Notes under the pieces: model-generated
Database searches by the model: none
What the model was told of the DNA's origin: nothing
Seen by the model: the letters and a program-made list of their open reading frames with translations, nothing else
Translations under genes and position numbers: made by a program
Shown here: positions 24,355 through 31,838 of the stretch, piece after piece
How positions within the stretch are numbered: position 1 is the stretch's first letter
Layout: each line of letters starts with the position of its first letter
Assembly: GCF_000657795.2 (NCBI RefSeq)
Contig: NZ_JHEP02000015.1
Location: forward strand, 1-64,000
Reading direction: 5' to 3'
Length of the DNA stretch: 64,000 bases
Origin: Bordetella pseudohinzii
Lineage (GTDB): Bacteria; Pseudomonadota; Gammaproteobacteria; Burkholderiales; Burkholderiaceae_B

Positions 24355-24386
24355 TGCGACGAGCGTCTCGCCGAACGCGGTCAAAG

Positions 24387-24432
24387 AAAAACCCCCGAAG
24401 GCCGGATCTATATCCGACTCTCGGGGGTTTTT
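24387..24432. terminator. Bidirectional terminator before the Pro/Tyr-rich protein gene
   Basis: Arms AAAAACCCCCGA (24387-24398) and TCGGGGGTTTTT (24421-24432) form a 12-bp stem with T-runs on both strands and an internal small CGGAT/ATCCG stem. It lies 38 bases downstream of the minus-strand gene's stop and also faces plus-strand transcription from the 82-residue gene. Confidence 0.85.
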
Positions 24433-24469
24433 TATTCTGGGCGGCTGCGGTTTGCGCCGCGTTGCCGCG

Positions 24470-24790
24470 TCAGTCGCGGCGCCAGTGGCCGCGGGAGTGG
24501 CCATGATGATGGCGCGGGCCGCCATGCCAACGCGGGCCGCCGTAGTAGACGGGCGCCGGCACGACCACCGGGCGGACATAGGCCGGCGGCGGCGCGTAAT
24601 AGCGCGGCGGCGGGGCGGCATAGACCGGGGCCGGAGCCACATAGACCGGAGGCGGCGCCACGTAGACCGGAGCGGGGGCGACCGCGATGCCGGGGATGCC
24701 GATGGACACGCCGATGTCCACATGCGCCATTGCCGCAGCTGACATCGTCAGGGCGGCGGCGCCCAAACCAGCGACTAGCCATTTCTTCAT
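24470..24790 (-). CDS. Secreted Pro/Tyr/Val-rich repeat protein with His-rich tail
   Basis: A 106-residue precursor with a signal peptide (about 1-22, MKKWLVAGL ... AAAMAH). The mature part has imperfect repeats of the type APVYVAPPP from about residue 37 to 80, and the C-terminus is rich in Gly, His, Arg and Trp (GGPRHHHGHSRGH). Proteins of this shape are common in betaproteobacteria as small exported or cell-envelope proteins of unknown role; the His tail could bind metal. A GAAATC stretch precedes the ATG at a loose distance. Confidence 0.8.
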   Translation of the reverse strand: MKKWLVAGLGAAALTMSAAAMAHVDIGVSIGIPGIAVAPAPVYVAPPPVYVAPAPVYAAPPPRYYAPPPAYVRPVVVPAPVYYGGPRWHGGPRHHHGHSRGHWRRD

Positions 24791-25072
24791 GATTTCACCT
24801 GCCTTGCTGCACATGCAGTCTTGAGATTGCGTCGATCGTATTGTCGCCGTTTTCGCCGCGAAAGCATCTCAGACGGGTATTGCAATGGCGACAAAGCGCA
24901 ACCGGGGCGCGCGGCGGTGCTGCGCCGCGCCATCGACGGCCCCGAGGGGGAGAAGAGGGTTTGAAATCGGCTGAAATCAAACCGCCCGGCGGCGGTGTTA
25001 CATCCAATCACCAACAGGCCCGGCTTTGCGTCAGCGCAAGCGTTTCGCAAGGCTTGTCGGTATACTCGATGC

Positions 25073-25276
25073 ATGACGACCGCTCACGACCTCAAGCCTG
25101 GGTACTACTGGTACACCATGGAGAAAGACCCCCTGGCCATCATCCACATTCATGCGGACGGGGGCGCCACGCTCATGGGCACGGACTTCCGCATGGAACC
25201 CGAAGGCGTCGCCGGCATGATCCGGCAGGGCGAGCGCTTTTTCTGGATCGAGCCGCCCGAAGTCCCCCGCGACTGA
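25073..25276 (+). CDS. Hypothetical protein, 67 residues
   Basis: A small soluble protein, MTTAHDLKPGYYWYTM at its start, with a PLAIIHIHADGG centre and an acidic end (EPPEVPRD). A TATACT sequence lies only 7 bases upstream of the ATG, so the message may be nearly leaderless if that is the -10 box. I do not recognise a characterised family. It ends 6 bases before the convergent diguanylate cyclase gene. Confidence 0.6.
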   Translation: MTTAHDLKPGYYWYTMEKDPLAIIHIHADGGATLMGTDFRMEPEGVAGMIRQGERFFWIEPPEVPRD

Positions 25277-25282
25277 CCCGTT

Positions 25283-25975
25283 TCAGATCGCTTGCTGGGC
25301 GGCATCCAGTTGGGCGATGCCGCCTTTGTCTTTGTGCTTGGCGCGGTAAAGCGCATCATCGGCCCGGCCATAGGCATGCTGCCAATCCACCATCACGCCC
25401 GGCGGCAACCACACCAAACCAAAGGTCGCGCTGGCCGGCCCGGCCTGTCCCCAGTTCAGCTGGCGGATGGCCGCCATGAGGCCCTCGGCCTGGCGCAGCG
25501 CCTTCTCCGGCGAGTCGGCCGAGTAAATCGCCGCGAACTCATCGCCGCCCACGCGGCAGACGCAATCGTCATTGCGGCGTAATTGCAGCTTGACCGCCTG
25601 CGCGACCGCGTGCAGCAGGCGGTCGCCCGCGGCGTGGCCCAGGCTGTCGTTGATGGCCTTGAAATCATCCAGGTCAAACAGACAGAGCGCCACGCCCAGT
25701 CCGCGCTGCGGCGCGTGCAGCGCCTCCTGCAAGCGTCTGGCGAAATAACGCCGATTAAAAATCCCCGTCAAATCATCCGTCACCACCAGGCGCCGCAAGC
25801 GGCGGTTCTCCGCCTCAAGCTCGTTCAGCTTGCGGCGCAGCGCTGGCTGACAGAGCGCGGGCGGGCAGCGCCCCGGCAGGCTCGGTCCGGGCTGGCTGGA
25901 AGCCGAGACGCGCTTGCGCAAGGGGATGCGATGGGCGCGAGGAGTTTTGTCTGAGGAAATCATGGCAAGGCGCAT
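25283..25975 (-). CDS. GGDEF-domain diguanylate cyclase
   Basis: A 230-residue protein that should make the second messenger cyclic di-GMP from GTP. The active-site GGDEF is at residues 143-147. Five residues before it lies an RNDD motif, which fits the RxxD inhibitory I-site for product feedback. The N-terminal ~65 residues hold no sensor domain, only a basic stretch and a short coiled coil (KLNELEAENRRLRRL) likely for dimerisation. ATG 25963 is an alternative start. No membrane segment is seen, so it is probably cytoplasmic. Confidence 0.92.
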   Translation of the reverse strand: MRLAMISSDKTPRAHRIPLRKRVSASSQPGPSLPGRCPPALCQPALRRKLNELEAENRRLRRLVVTDDLTGIFNRRYFARRLQEALHAPQRGLGVALCLFDLDDFKAINDSLGHAAGDRLLHAVAQAVKLQLRRNDDCVCRVGGDEFAAIYSADSPEKALRQAEGLMAAIRQLNWGQAGPASATFGLVWLPPGVMVDWQHAYGRADDALYRAKHKDKGGIAQLDAAQQAI

Positions 25976-26237
25976 GTCGTGTGGGCCTGCTGGGGTTAGG
26001 CTCAGACTTAAGGCTACGGCGTTTCCAGATGTTTCTCCAGAAAACTAATGTCAATGATTGTCAAGCCTTTAGCGGCCGCGGCAAGCCATGTCCAGCCCGT
26101 GAGCTTGCGATAATTGGCGCCTATCTATCCATGTATTTTGTAGAGAATATTATATATATGCGCTAACGTTTTTCCCGGCGCGCTGGATTAAAAATTGCGT
26201 TAAACAAATAACAGGTTTCCGGTTTGAGTCATGTTAT

Positions 26238-26477
26238 ATGTTTGAATGCAGGTCAAACCAAAGGGAGGCGCTTTTGCAAGTGATTCGGGAAGGCCGGGCT
26301 GTCAGCTGCTCGGCCCGCAAGTACGAGTTCCTGACGGTTGATCAGGCCATGGGATTTGCCAGATTCCTGCAGCAGGGCAAGAGCCTGGAGCAGGCTTGCA
26401 AGATATGGCGGCCCAAGCGCATCACGGCGATACATGGATCGGCGTCGGGCGAGCCGTCGAGACCGCCCCAAGATTGA
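26238..26477 (+). CDS. Hypothetical protein, 79 residues
   Basis: A small frame after an AT-rich interval (25976-26237, including a TATTATATATATGCG stretch that could hold a promoter). It contains a plausible helical core (LTVDQAMGFARFLQQGKSLEQACKIW) and a disordered end. The ribosome binding site is weak. No family is recognised. Composition is coding-like, but it remains uncertain. Confidence 0.45.
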   Translation: MFECRSNQREALLQVIREGRAVSCSARKYEFLTVDQAMGFARFLQQGKSLEQACKIWRPKRITAIHGSASGEPSRPPQD

Positions 26478-26600
26478 TGTCCGGGCCGCGCGAGCATAAG
26501 GCGGCGGCCGGTTAAAATCCATGATTACTTCATGGTTAATCGCCAGCGGCAGATTTCATCCAGAAAGATAATCAATCGATGTCGACGAATAAGGCCGGAA

Positions 26601-27263
26601 TTACGACCCGGCCAGCAGCGGGCGGATAAACTGGCTGATGCCAGTAAGGATAATCTGCACGCCCACGCAGAGCAGCAGAAAGGCGGACACCCGGGTCACT
26701 ACCCGTGTCCCGCCCTCGCCCAGAAAGCGCGAGAGCGAATCCGCCCGGCTGTACACCAGATAGATCGACACCACGACCAGGGCGGAGATCGCGATGGACG
26801 ACAGGCTGCCGAGCACGAATTCGCGCAGCTCCTTGGTCCGGTTGGCCGTCAGCGCGATGGCCGCGGCCACCGTTCCCGGGCCGGTGGTCAGCGGGACCGT
26901 CAGCGGGAAAAACACCATTTCGCCCAATTGGCTGGGCGCGATCTGCTGGACGGTCTGGGCGTCCTTGTTGTGGATTTCCGGCGCGTTGAGCATGGTCCAG
27001 CCCGACACCGCCACGGCCAGCCCGCCGGCGATGCGCAGCGCCTCCAGCGTGATGCCGAACATATGCAGCACGAAGGAGCCCAGGAAGAAAGCCACGACCA
27101 GGACAAAAAAGGAATACAGCGAAACGCTGTAGGCCAGCTTGCGCCTTTCCTCGACGGTGAGGGTGGCGGTCTTGTTGAGAAAGATGAAGGCGAGGCCGAC
27201 CGGATTGATGATGCTGATGAGCGTGGTATAGCCGAACAGGATTTCGGAGACAAACTGGCTCAT
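26601..27263 (-). CDS. MarC/UPF0056 family membrane protein
   Basis: A 220-residue inner-membrane protein with six hydrophobic segments and the family signatures ISIINPVGLAFIFL near the N-terminus and PLTVPLTTGPGTVAAAI near residue 125. The function of this family is not established; the early link of MarC to multidrug resistance was not upheld. ATG 27263 was chosen because the preceding 26 in-frame residues are not hydrophobic and do not match the family start. It is divergent from ppk2. Confidence 0.9.
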   Translation of the reverse strand: MSQFVSEILFGYTTLISIINPVGLAFIFLNKTATLTVEERRKLAYSVSLYSFFVLVVAFFLGSFVLHMFGITLEALRIAGGLAVAVSGWTMLNAPEIHNKDAQTVQQIAPSQLGEMVFFPLTVPLTTGPGTVAAAIALTANRTKELREFVLGSLSSIAISALVVVSIYLVYSRADSLSRFLGEGGTRVVTRVSAFLLLCVGVQIILTGISQFIRPLLAGS

Positions 27264-27438
27264 GTGGCCTCGCGGTACGAGAGAAACGGTGGCCGGTCCA
27301 CCGCGCGGCACTAGTGTCGATGGCTTTGGCGGATTTGGCAACCCGCCGCTGAAGCCGCTTGATGTTGCGCAAAAGGGGAGACTGGCCGATGGTATAGGGT
27401 TGCGGTTTCCGCCGTGCTTGAAAAAAGGAGCTCATGCC

Positions 27439-28497
27439 ATGACTGACAAGCCTCGTTCCCGTTCGCCTCGCAAGACCGGCCTGCCCCCCGAGGCCGCGGT
27501 TCTGGATCCCGAGCGCGCCCAGGCCGAGGCCCGCATGCAGGCCGCGCGCGAAGAGGCGGTGTCGGTCCTGGCGGATATCGCTTCCCGCGTCCAGGCCGAG
27601 GGCGAGGCCAAGGAGGCCTTGCTGTCGGTCATCGAGGCGCTGTCGCCCGACGATGCGCGGGCCGTGCACCAGGCGCTGGTGCAGGCGGCGGCGCGGCCCA
27701 TGCCGCGCAATCCCGACCTGGAGTTGGCCGGCGACTGGCGCGGCGGCGCCTATCCCTACCGGCATCGCATGCTGCGCAAGAACTACGAAAAGCAGAAATA
27801 CCGCCTGCAGGTCGAGCTGCTCAAGCTGCAAGCCTGGGTCAAGGCCACCGGGCAGCGTGTCGTCATCCTTTTTGAAGGGCGGGATGCGGCCGGCAAGGGC
27901 GGCACGATCAAACGCATGATGGAGCACCTCAACCCTCGCGGCGCCCGCGTGGTGGCGCTGGAGAAACCCTCCGATACCGAGCGAGGCCAATGGTATTTCC
28001 AGCGCTACGTCCAACACCTTCCCTCGGCCGGCGAGATCGTGCTGTTCGACCGCTCCTGGTATAACCGCGCCGGCGTGGAGCGCGTCATGGGCTTTTGCAG
28101 CGATGCGGAGTACCTGGAGTTTCTGCGCCAGGTGCCGGATTTCGAGCGCCACCTGGTCAACAGCGGCATCCATCTCGTCAAGTTCTGGTTCTCGGTCAGC
28201 CAGGAAGAACAGAAACGGCGCTTCCAGCAGCGCAAGGTCCACCCGCTCAAGCAATGGAAGCTGAGCCCGGTGGACCTGGCTTCGTTGGACAAATGGGATG
28301 ACTACACGCGGGCCAAGGAGGCCATGTTCGCTCATACCGACACGGCCGATGCGCCCTGGATCGTGGTCAAGTCCGACTGCAAGAAGCGCGCGCGGCTCAA
28401 CGCCATGCGCTATGTGCTGAATCGCCTGCCCTACGAGGGCCGCGGCAGCAGCCCCGATCTGGTCACCGATCCGCTGATCGTCGGCAGGGCGCTCTAG
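27439..28497 (+). CDS. ppk2: Polyphosphate kinase 2 family protein
   Basis: A 352-residue cytoplasmic kinase that uses polyphosphate to phosphorylate a nucleotide. Walker A GRDAAGKGG starts at residue 147, the lid follows, and Walker B is DRSWYNR (204-210). The core from about residue 105 to 345 matches PPK2. About 90 residues before it form an Ala/Glu-rich helical extension that many family members lack. AAGGAG lies about 12 bases before the ATG. PPK2 subclass (ADP, GDP or AMP as acceptor) cannot be settled by eye. It ends just before a hairpin shared with the convergent operon. Confidence 0.92.
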   Translation: MTDKPRSRSPRKTGLPPEAAVLDPERAQAEARMQAAREEAVSVLADIASRVQAEGEAKEALLSVIEALSPDDARAVHQALVQAAARPMPRNPDLELAGDWRGGAYPYRHRMLRKNYEKQKYRLQVELLKLQAWVKATGQRVVILFEGRDAAGKGGTIKRMMEHLNPRGARVVALEKPSDTERGQWYFQRYVQHLPSAGEIVLFDRSWYNRAGVERVMGFCSDAEYLEFLRQVPDFERHLVNSGIHLVKFWFSVSQEEQKRRFQQRKVHPLKQWKLSPVDLASLDKWDDYTRAKEAMFAHTDTADAPWIVVKSDCKKRARLNAMRYVLNRLPYEGRGSSPDLVTDPLIVGRAL

Positions 28498-28504
28498 CTA
28501 GCGA

Positions 28505-28556
28505 GCCTCGATAGGGGAACTCCCAGGCCGGACCTGGGTGAACCGCCTATCGAGGC
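28505..28556. terminator. Structured hairpin between convergent ppk2 and catabolic operon
   Basis: An 11-bp perfect outer stem (GCCTCGATAGG with CCTATCGAGGC) encloses a second stem (CCCAGG with CCTGGG). It lies 8 bases after the ppk2 stop and 8 bases after the cupin stop on the other strand. No T-run follows on either strand, so it may protect 3' ends or act as a weak bidirectional terminator. Confidence 0.55.
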
Positions 28557-28563
28557 ATCACAT

Positions 28564-29070
28564 CTAGCGGATGAACTGATCGACATAGTCGGCGCCCAGA
28601 CCGACTTCGATATAGTGCTTGCGGCACATCTCTATCTTGCTGAACACGTCTTCGTAGCCCACCTGGCGCCCTTGTTCGTCGAGATAGACCTGGGCGCCGC
28701 TGATGTTGAAGAAGGTGATCATTTCTTCCTGTTCGGCGCCCTCATCGACAACCAGGGTGTGGATCTCGCCCGGCGGTTCATAGACAAAGCTGCCGGCGCG
28801 CGCCACCCAGCTGTGTTCCAGGTAGCGCCATGAGCCCTTGATCACATAGCCGAAGACCATGCCCGGGTGGATATGGCGGCTGAGCACCCCCGAGCGCCGC
28901 ACGCGCAGCAGGTTGCACCAGCCGCCCGTGACGGTGTTCAGGAAGAGGGGGCGGTACCAGACCTGCGGCGCCTGGGGCACCCAGACACGCTCGTCATCGG
29001 GGATGGCCGCGATGGCGATCTCGGGCTGTATGCCGCTGGCCTGCACCAGCGGCGGGTTGGTTTTCTGCAT
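28564..29070 (-). CDS. Cupin dioxygenase, 2,4'-dihydroxyacetophenone dioxygenase-like
   Basis: A 168-residue single-domain cupin resembling DHAD, the iron enzyme that cleaves 2,4'-dihydroxyacetophenone to 4-hydroxybenzoate and formate. Motif 1 has His-Ile-His (SRHIHPG, then GYVIKGSWRYLEH) and motif 2 has His in PPGEIHTLVV, which supply the metal ligands. It is the last gene of the ten-gene unit, 10 bases after the dehydrogenase. Cleavage of an aryl-hydroxyketone formed earlier in the pathway is inferred; the real substrate is unknown. Confidence 0.82.
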   Translation of the reverse strand: MQKTNPPLVQASGIQPEIAIAAIPDDERVWVPQAPQVWYRPLFLNTVTGGWCNLLRVRRSGVLSRHIHPGMVFGYVIKGSWRYLEHSWVARAGSFVYEPPGEIHTLVVDEGAEQEEMITFFNISGAQVYLDEQGRQVGYEDVFSKIEMCRKHYIEVGLGADYVDQFIR

Positions 29071-29080
29071 GGCGGTCTCC

Positions 29081-30079
29081 TCAAGCCAGGGCGGCGCCAG
29101 CCTGCCAGACCGAGGGATTGACCATGGCGGCCGGTTGCCGCTCCTGAAGCGCATCCAGCAGGTTCTGCGCCGCCAGGTCTATCATGGCGCGGCGGGTTTC
29201 GACCGTGGCGCTGCCCACATGGGCTTGCAGGATGACGTTGGGCAGCGAGCACAGCGGATGGCCGGCGTCGATGGGTTCGGTTTCCATGACGTCCAGGCCG
29301 GCGCCCGCGATGACGCCCGAGCGCAGGGCTTCGATCAGTTCGGCCTCCTTGATGACGGCGCCGCGCGCGGTGTTGATCAGATAGGCGCCGCGCTTCATGA
29401 GGCCGATCTCGCGCGCGCCGATGCTGTGACGGGTTTCCGCGTTCAGCGGGATATGGACGCTGAGAAAATCCGCTTCAGCGAACAAGGCGTCGCGCTCGCG
29501 GTATTGCGCCAGGCCTTGGCTCTCGGCGGCATCGTCGCGGCGGCGGTTGTGATAGACGACCTGCATGCCCAGCGCGCGGGCCATGCCGGCGACCTCGCGG
29601 CCGATGCGGCCCATGCCCAGCAGGCCCAGCGTTTTGCCGCGGATGTCGCGGGTCAGCGGCGCGGCGCCCTTGCTCCATTGGCCGGAACGCACAAAGGCGT
29701 CGCCCTGCACCAGGTTGCGGGCCAGGCAGATGAGCAGGCCCAGCGTCAGGTCGGCCACGGCCTTGTCCAGCACGCCCGGGGTATTGCAGACCAGCACGCC
29801 GGCCTGGGTGGCGGCGGGGATGTCGATGTTGTCGAAGCCGACGGCGAAGTTCGACACCACGCGCAGTTGGGGCAGGGCGGCGAGTTCTTCCGGGCCGATG
29901 CGCGTCTTCATGGTGCACAGAATGCCTTGGACGGATTCGCGCTGCGCGGCGTCCAGCGCCTGGGCGGGACTTTGCCCGGCGGGCACTTCCAGAATGCGGC
30001 AGGCGGCTTGCAGGCGTTCGCGCAGATCGGGGGGCAGCGGGGCGGACAGGACAATGGTGGGAAGGGACGATGCAGACAT
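29081..30079 (-). CDS. D-2-hydroxyacid dehydrogenase (NAD(P)-dependent)
   Basis: A 332-residue oxidoreductase of the D-isomer 2-hydroxyacid dehydrogenase family (glyoxylate/hydroxypyruvate reductase-like). It shows the Rossmann motif GMGRIG, the catalytic arginine in NTARGAVI, glutamate in METEP and histidine in QAHVGSAT. It interconverts a 2-oxo acid and a D-2-hydroxy acid in the cytoplasm. It starts 31 bases after the 69-residue gene. ATG 30079 begins MSASSLPTIV; upstream in-frame sequence lacks family features. Confidence 0.92.
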   Translation of the reverse strand: MSASSLPTIVLSAPLPPDLRERLQAACRILEVPAGQSPAQALDAAQRESVQGILCTMKTRIGPEELAALPQLRVVSNFAVGFDNIDIPAATQAGVLVCNTPGVLDKAVADLTLGLLICLARNLVQGDAFVRSGQWSKGAAPLTRDIRGKTLGLLGMGRIGREVAGMARALGMQVVYHNRRRDDAAESQGLAQYRERDALFAEADFLSVHIPLNAETRHSIGAREIGLMKRGAYLINTARGAVIKEAELIEALRSGVIAGAGLDVMETEPIDAGHPLCSLPNVILQAHVGSATVETRRAMIDLAAQNLLDALQERQPAAMVNPSVWQAGAALA

Positions 30080-30110
30080 GAAACACTCCTGAGAAATCGG
30101 GCCGGGCGCG

Positions 30111-30320
30111 TCAGGGCGCCTCGGCATAGGCTTGGATGTCGGTGGCGAAGACCTGTTGCTCTTCGCCGTTGACCAGTGCGGGATTGCCGGGATGGGAAAG
30201 GTAGCGGCAGGTGATCCAGATGCCATCCTGCGGGTTCTCGATGACTTCGACGACGGCGCCATCGGTCATCAGCAGGACCGCGCCGGGTTGCAGCTCGACC
30301 AGATTGACGGTGGACGACAT
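30111..30320 (-). CDS. Small protein of the dioxygenase operon, 69 residues
   Basis: An acidic, probably all-beta protein: VNLVELQPGAVLLMTDGAVVEVIENP followed by WITCRYLSHPGNPA and an acidic end, where the first stretch spans the beginning of the protein. AGGAGG precedes the ATG. The pattern of short strands and turns recalls a small SH3-like or hydrophobic core barrel, but I recognise no named family. Its place between the ferredoxin and dehydrogenase genes, 11 bases after the former, argues for a role in the same pathway, perhaps as an accessory subunit. Confidence 0.7.
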   Translation of the reverse strand: MSSTVNLVELQPGAVLLMTDGAVVEVIENPQDGIWITCRYLSHPGNPALVNGEEQQVFATDIQAYAEAP

Positions 30321-30331
30321 GGCGCGGCCTC

Positions 30332-30658
30332 CTACAGCGCCAGTTGCTCGGCGGGAACGCGCACGCGCATGCCATCAAGCGCCTCGCTCAACATGATTTG
30401 GCAGGCCAGGCGGCTGGTGGGCCCGCGGTCGGGAACCACGTCGAGCAAAGCCTCTTCGGTGGCGCCGGCGGGTTCCAGCTTGGCGAACCATTCCGGGTCG
30501 ACATGGACGTGGCAGGTGCCGCAGATCGCGCCGCCGCCGCATTCGGCGACCACGCCTTCGATGCCTTGATCGCGCGCGCATTCCATCAGCGACCAGTCGG
30601 CGGGCGCCTGGGCGGCCTGTTCGCTGCCGTCGGGCAGCACAAAAAAGAGTTGAGGCAT
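30332..30658 (-). CDS. 2Fe-2S ferredoxin
   Basis: A 108-residue adrenodoxin/putidaredoxin-type ferredoxin. The four cluster cysteines are Cys40, Cys46, Cys49 and Cys86 (C-x5-C-x2-C ... C), in AECGGGAICGTCHVHV and RLACQ. It should shuttle electrons from the adjacent FAD reductase to the Rieske oxygenase. It starts one base after the reductase stop, so the two are almost certainly co-translated. Confidence 0.93.
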   Translation of the reverse strand: MPQLFFVLPDGSEQAAQAPADWSLMECARDQGIEGVVAECGGGAICGTCHVHVDPEWFAKLEPAGATEEALLDVVPDRGPTSRLACQIMLSEALDGMRVRVPAEQLAL

Positions 30659-30659
30659 G

Positions 30660-31835
30660 TCAGGTCTCCTGAAGTTGGGGCGGCGCGGACAGGCGCGCCA
30701 CGCCCTTGACGAATTCGGCCGGGCTGTCGACCGCCTCGATGGCGGCCAGCCGGCCGTCGAGATGGCGTTCCACGACCCAGCCTTTGGGCGTGGACAGGAC
30801 GACATCGCGGCAGGCCGCGCCGGCGGCGACCAGGCCGGCCATTTGCAGCCGGCGTCCTTGCTGTTCGGACCAGAACGTGGCGGTTCGGCGGGGCAGGGGC
30901 GGCTTGCCGGCGATATGGGCGGCGGCGATGCGGGCCTGGGCCAGCGCGTTCTGCACGCTCTCCACGCGGGCCTGGCGCCCGAGCGTTTCGCGCCAGGCGC
31001 TGGCGCAATCGCCGATGGCATAGATGCGCGGGTCCGATGTCCGGCAGTGCTCATCGACGAGCACGCCATCGGCGCAGGCCAGTCCCGCCTGGCGCGCCAG
31101 GCTGTCATTGGGTTCGCCGCCGATGGCCACCAACACCTGCTCGGCCTCGCAGCTCTGCTGGGCGTCGAGATGCGCCCGCCAGCCCGCCGCCAGGCGCTCC
31201 CAGCGCTGCACGCGGCAGCCTAGCCGCAGGTCTATGCCGGCGTCGATATGCAGGGCCGCCATGGCTTGGGCGGTATGGGGCGAGACCCGGCCGCCCATGA
31301 GGGACGGCCCTTGCTCCAGCACGGTCACGCGGGCGCCCAGGCGGGTGGCCGAGCAGGCGGCCTCCAGACCGAGGTAGCCGCCGCCCAGCACCAGCAGGCG
31401 CTGCCCGGCGGCGATGGCCTGGCGCAGCCCCAAGGCATCCTCCTGGTTACGGATGACATGCACGCGCGGGCCGTCCAGCCCGGGCAGGCGGCGGGCGCGG
31501 GACCCGGTCGCCAGCACGCAGCGCTCAAAAGCGATCTCGCGGCCATCGGCGCAGCGCGCCACGCCATCGCCCAGGCTGACGATGGCGTGGCCGGCCAGGC
31601 GCAGGATGCCCTGGCTCTCGTACTGGGCCGGCGCCTTGAGCAGCAGGCGGGCGGGTTCGGTGGCGCCCAGCAGCAAGCCCTTGGACAGCGGCGGGCGTTC
31701 ATAAGGCAGATGGACTTCCTCGCCGGCCAGCATGATGCCGCCCGTATAGCCGGCCGCGCGCAGGGCCCAGGCGCATTCCACGCCCGCATGGCCCGCGCCC
31801 ACGATCAAGACACCGATAGAAGGGCTAGGCTGCAT
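30660..31835 (-). CDS. FAD-dependent ferredoxin reductase of the dioxygenase system
   Basis: A 391-residue flavoprotein of the putidaredoxin/rhodocoxin reductase type. It has an N-terminal FAD motif GAGHAG at residues 13-18, the family's PYERPPLSK segment, a second NAD-binding motif GGGYLGLEAA and the late FAD contact YAIGDCA. It passes electrons from NAD(P)H to the ferredoxin encoded next. Together with the ferredoxin and the alpha/beta subunits it makes a complete multicomponent ring-hydroxylating oxygenase. Confidence 0.92.
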   Translation of the reverse strand: MQPSPSIGVLIVGAGHAGVECAWALRAAGYTGGIMLAGEEVHLPYERPPLSKGLLLGATEPARLLLKAPAQYESQGILRLAGHAIVSLGDGVARCADGREIAFERCVLATGSRARRLPGLDGPRVHVIRNQEDALGLRQAIAAGQRLLVLGGGYLGLEAACSATRLGARVTVLEQGPSLMGGRVSPHTAQAMAALHIDAGIDLRLGCRVQRWERLAAGWRAHLDAQQSCEAEQVLVAIGGEPNDSLARQAGLACADGVLVDEHCRTSDPRIYAIGDCASAWRETLGRQARVESVQNALAQARIAAAHIAGKPPLPRRTATFWSEQQGRRLQMAGLVAAGAACRDVVLSTPKGWVVERHLDGRLAAIEAVDSPAEFVKGVARLSAPPQLQET

Positions 31836-31838
31836 ACC

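Noticed and set aside
26512-26600. Plus-strand promoter and gene from TAAAATCC near 26515
   Set aside because: The following frame is antisense to the MarC-family gene and has no ribosome binding site.
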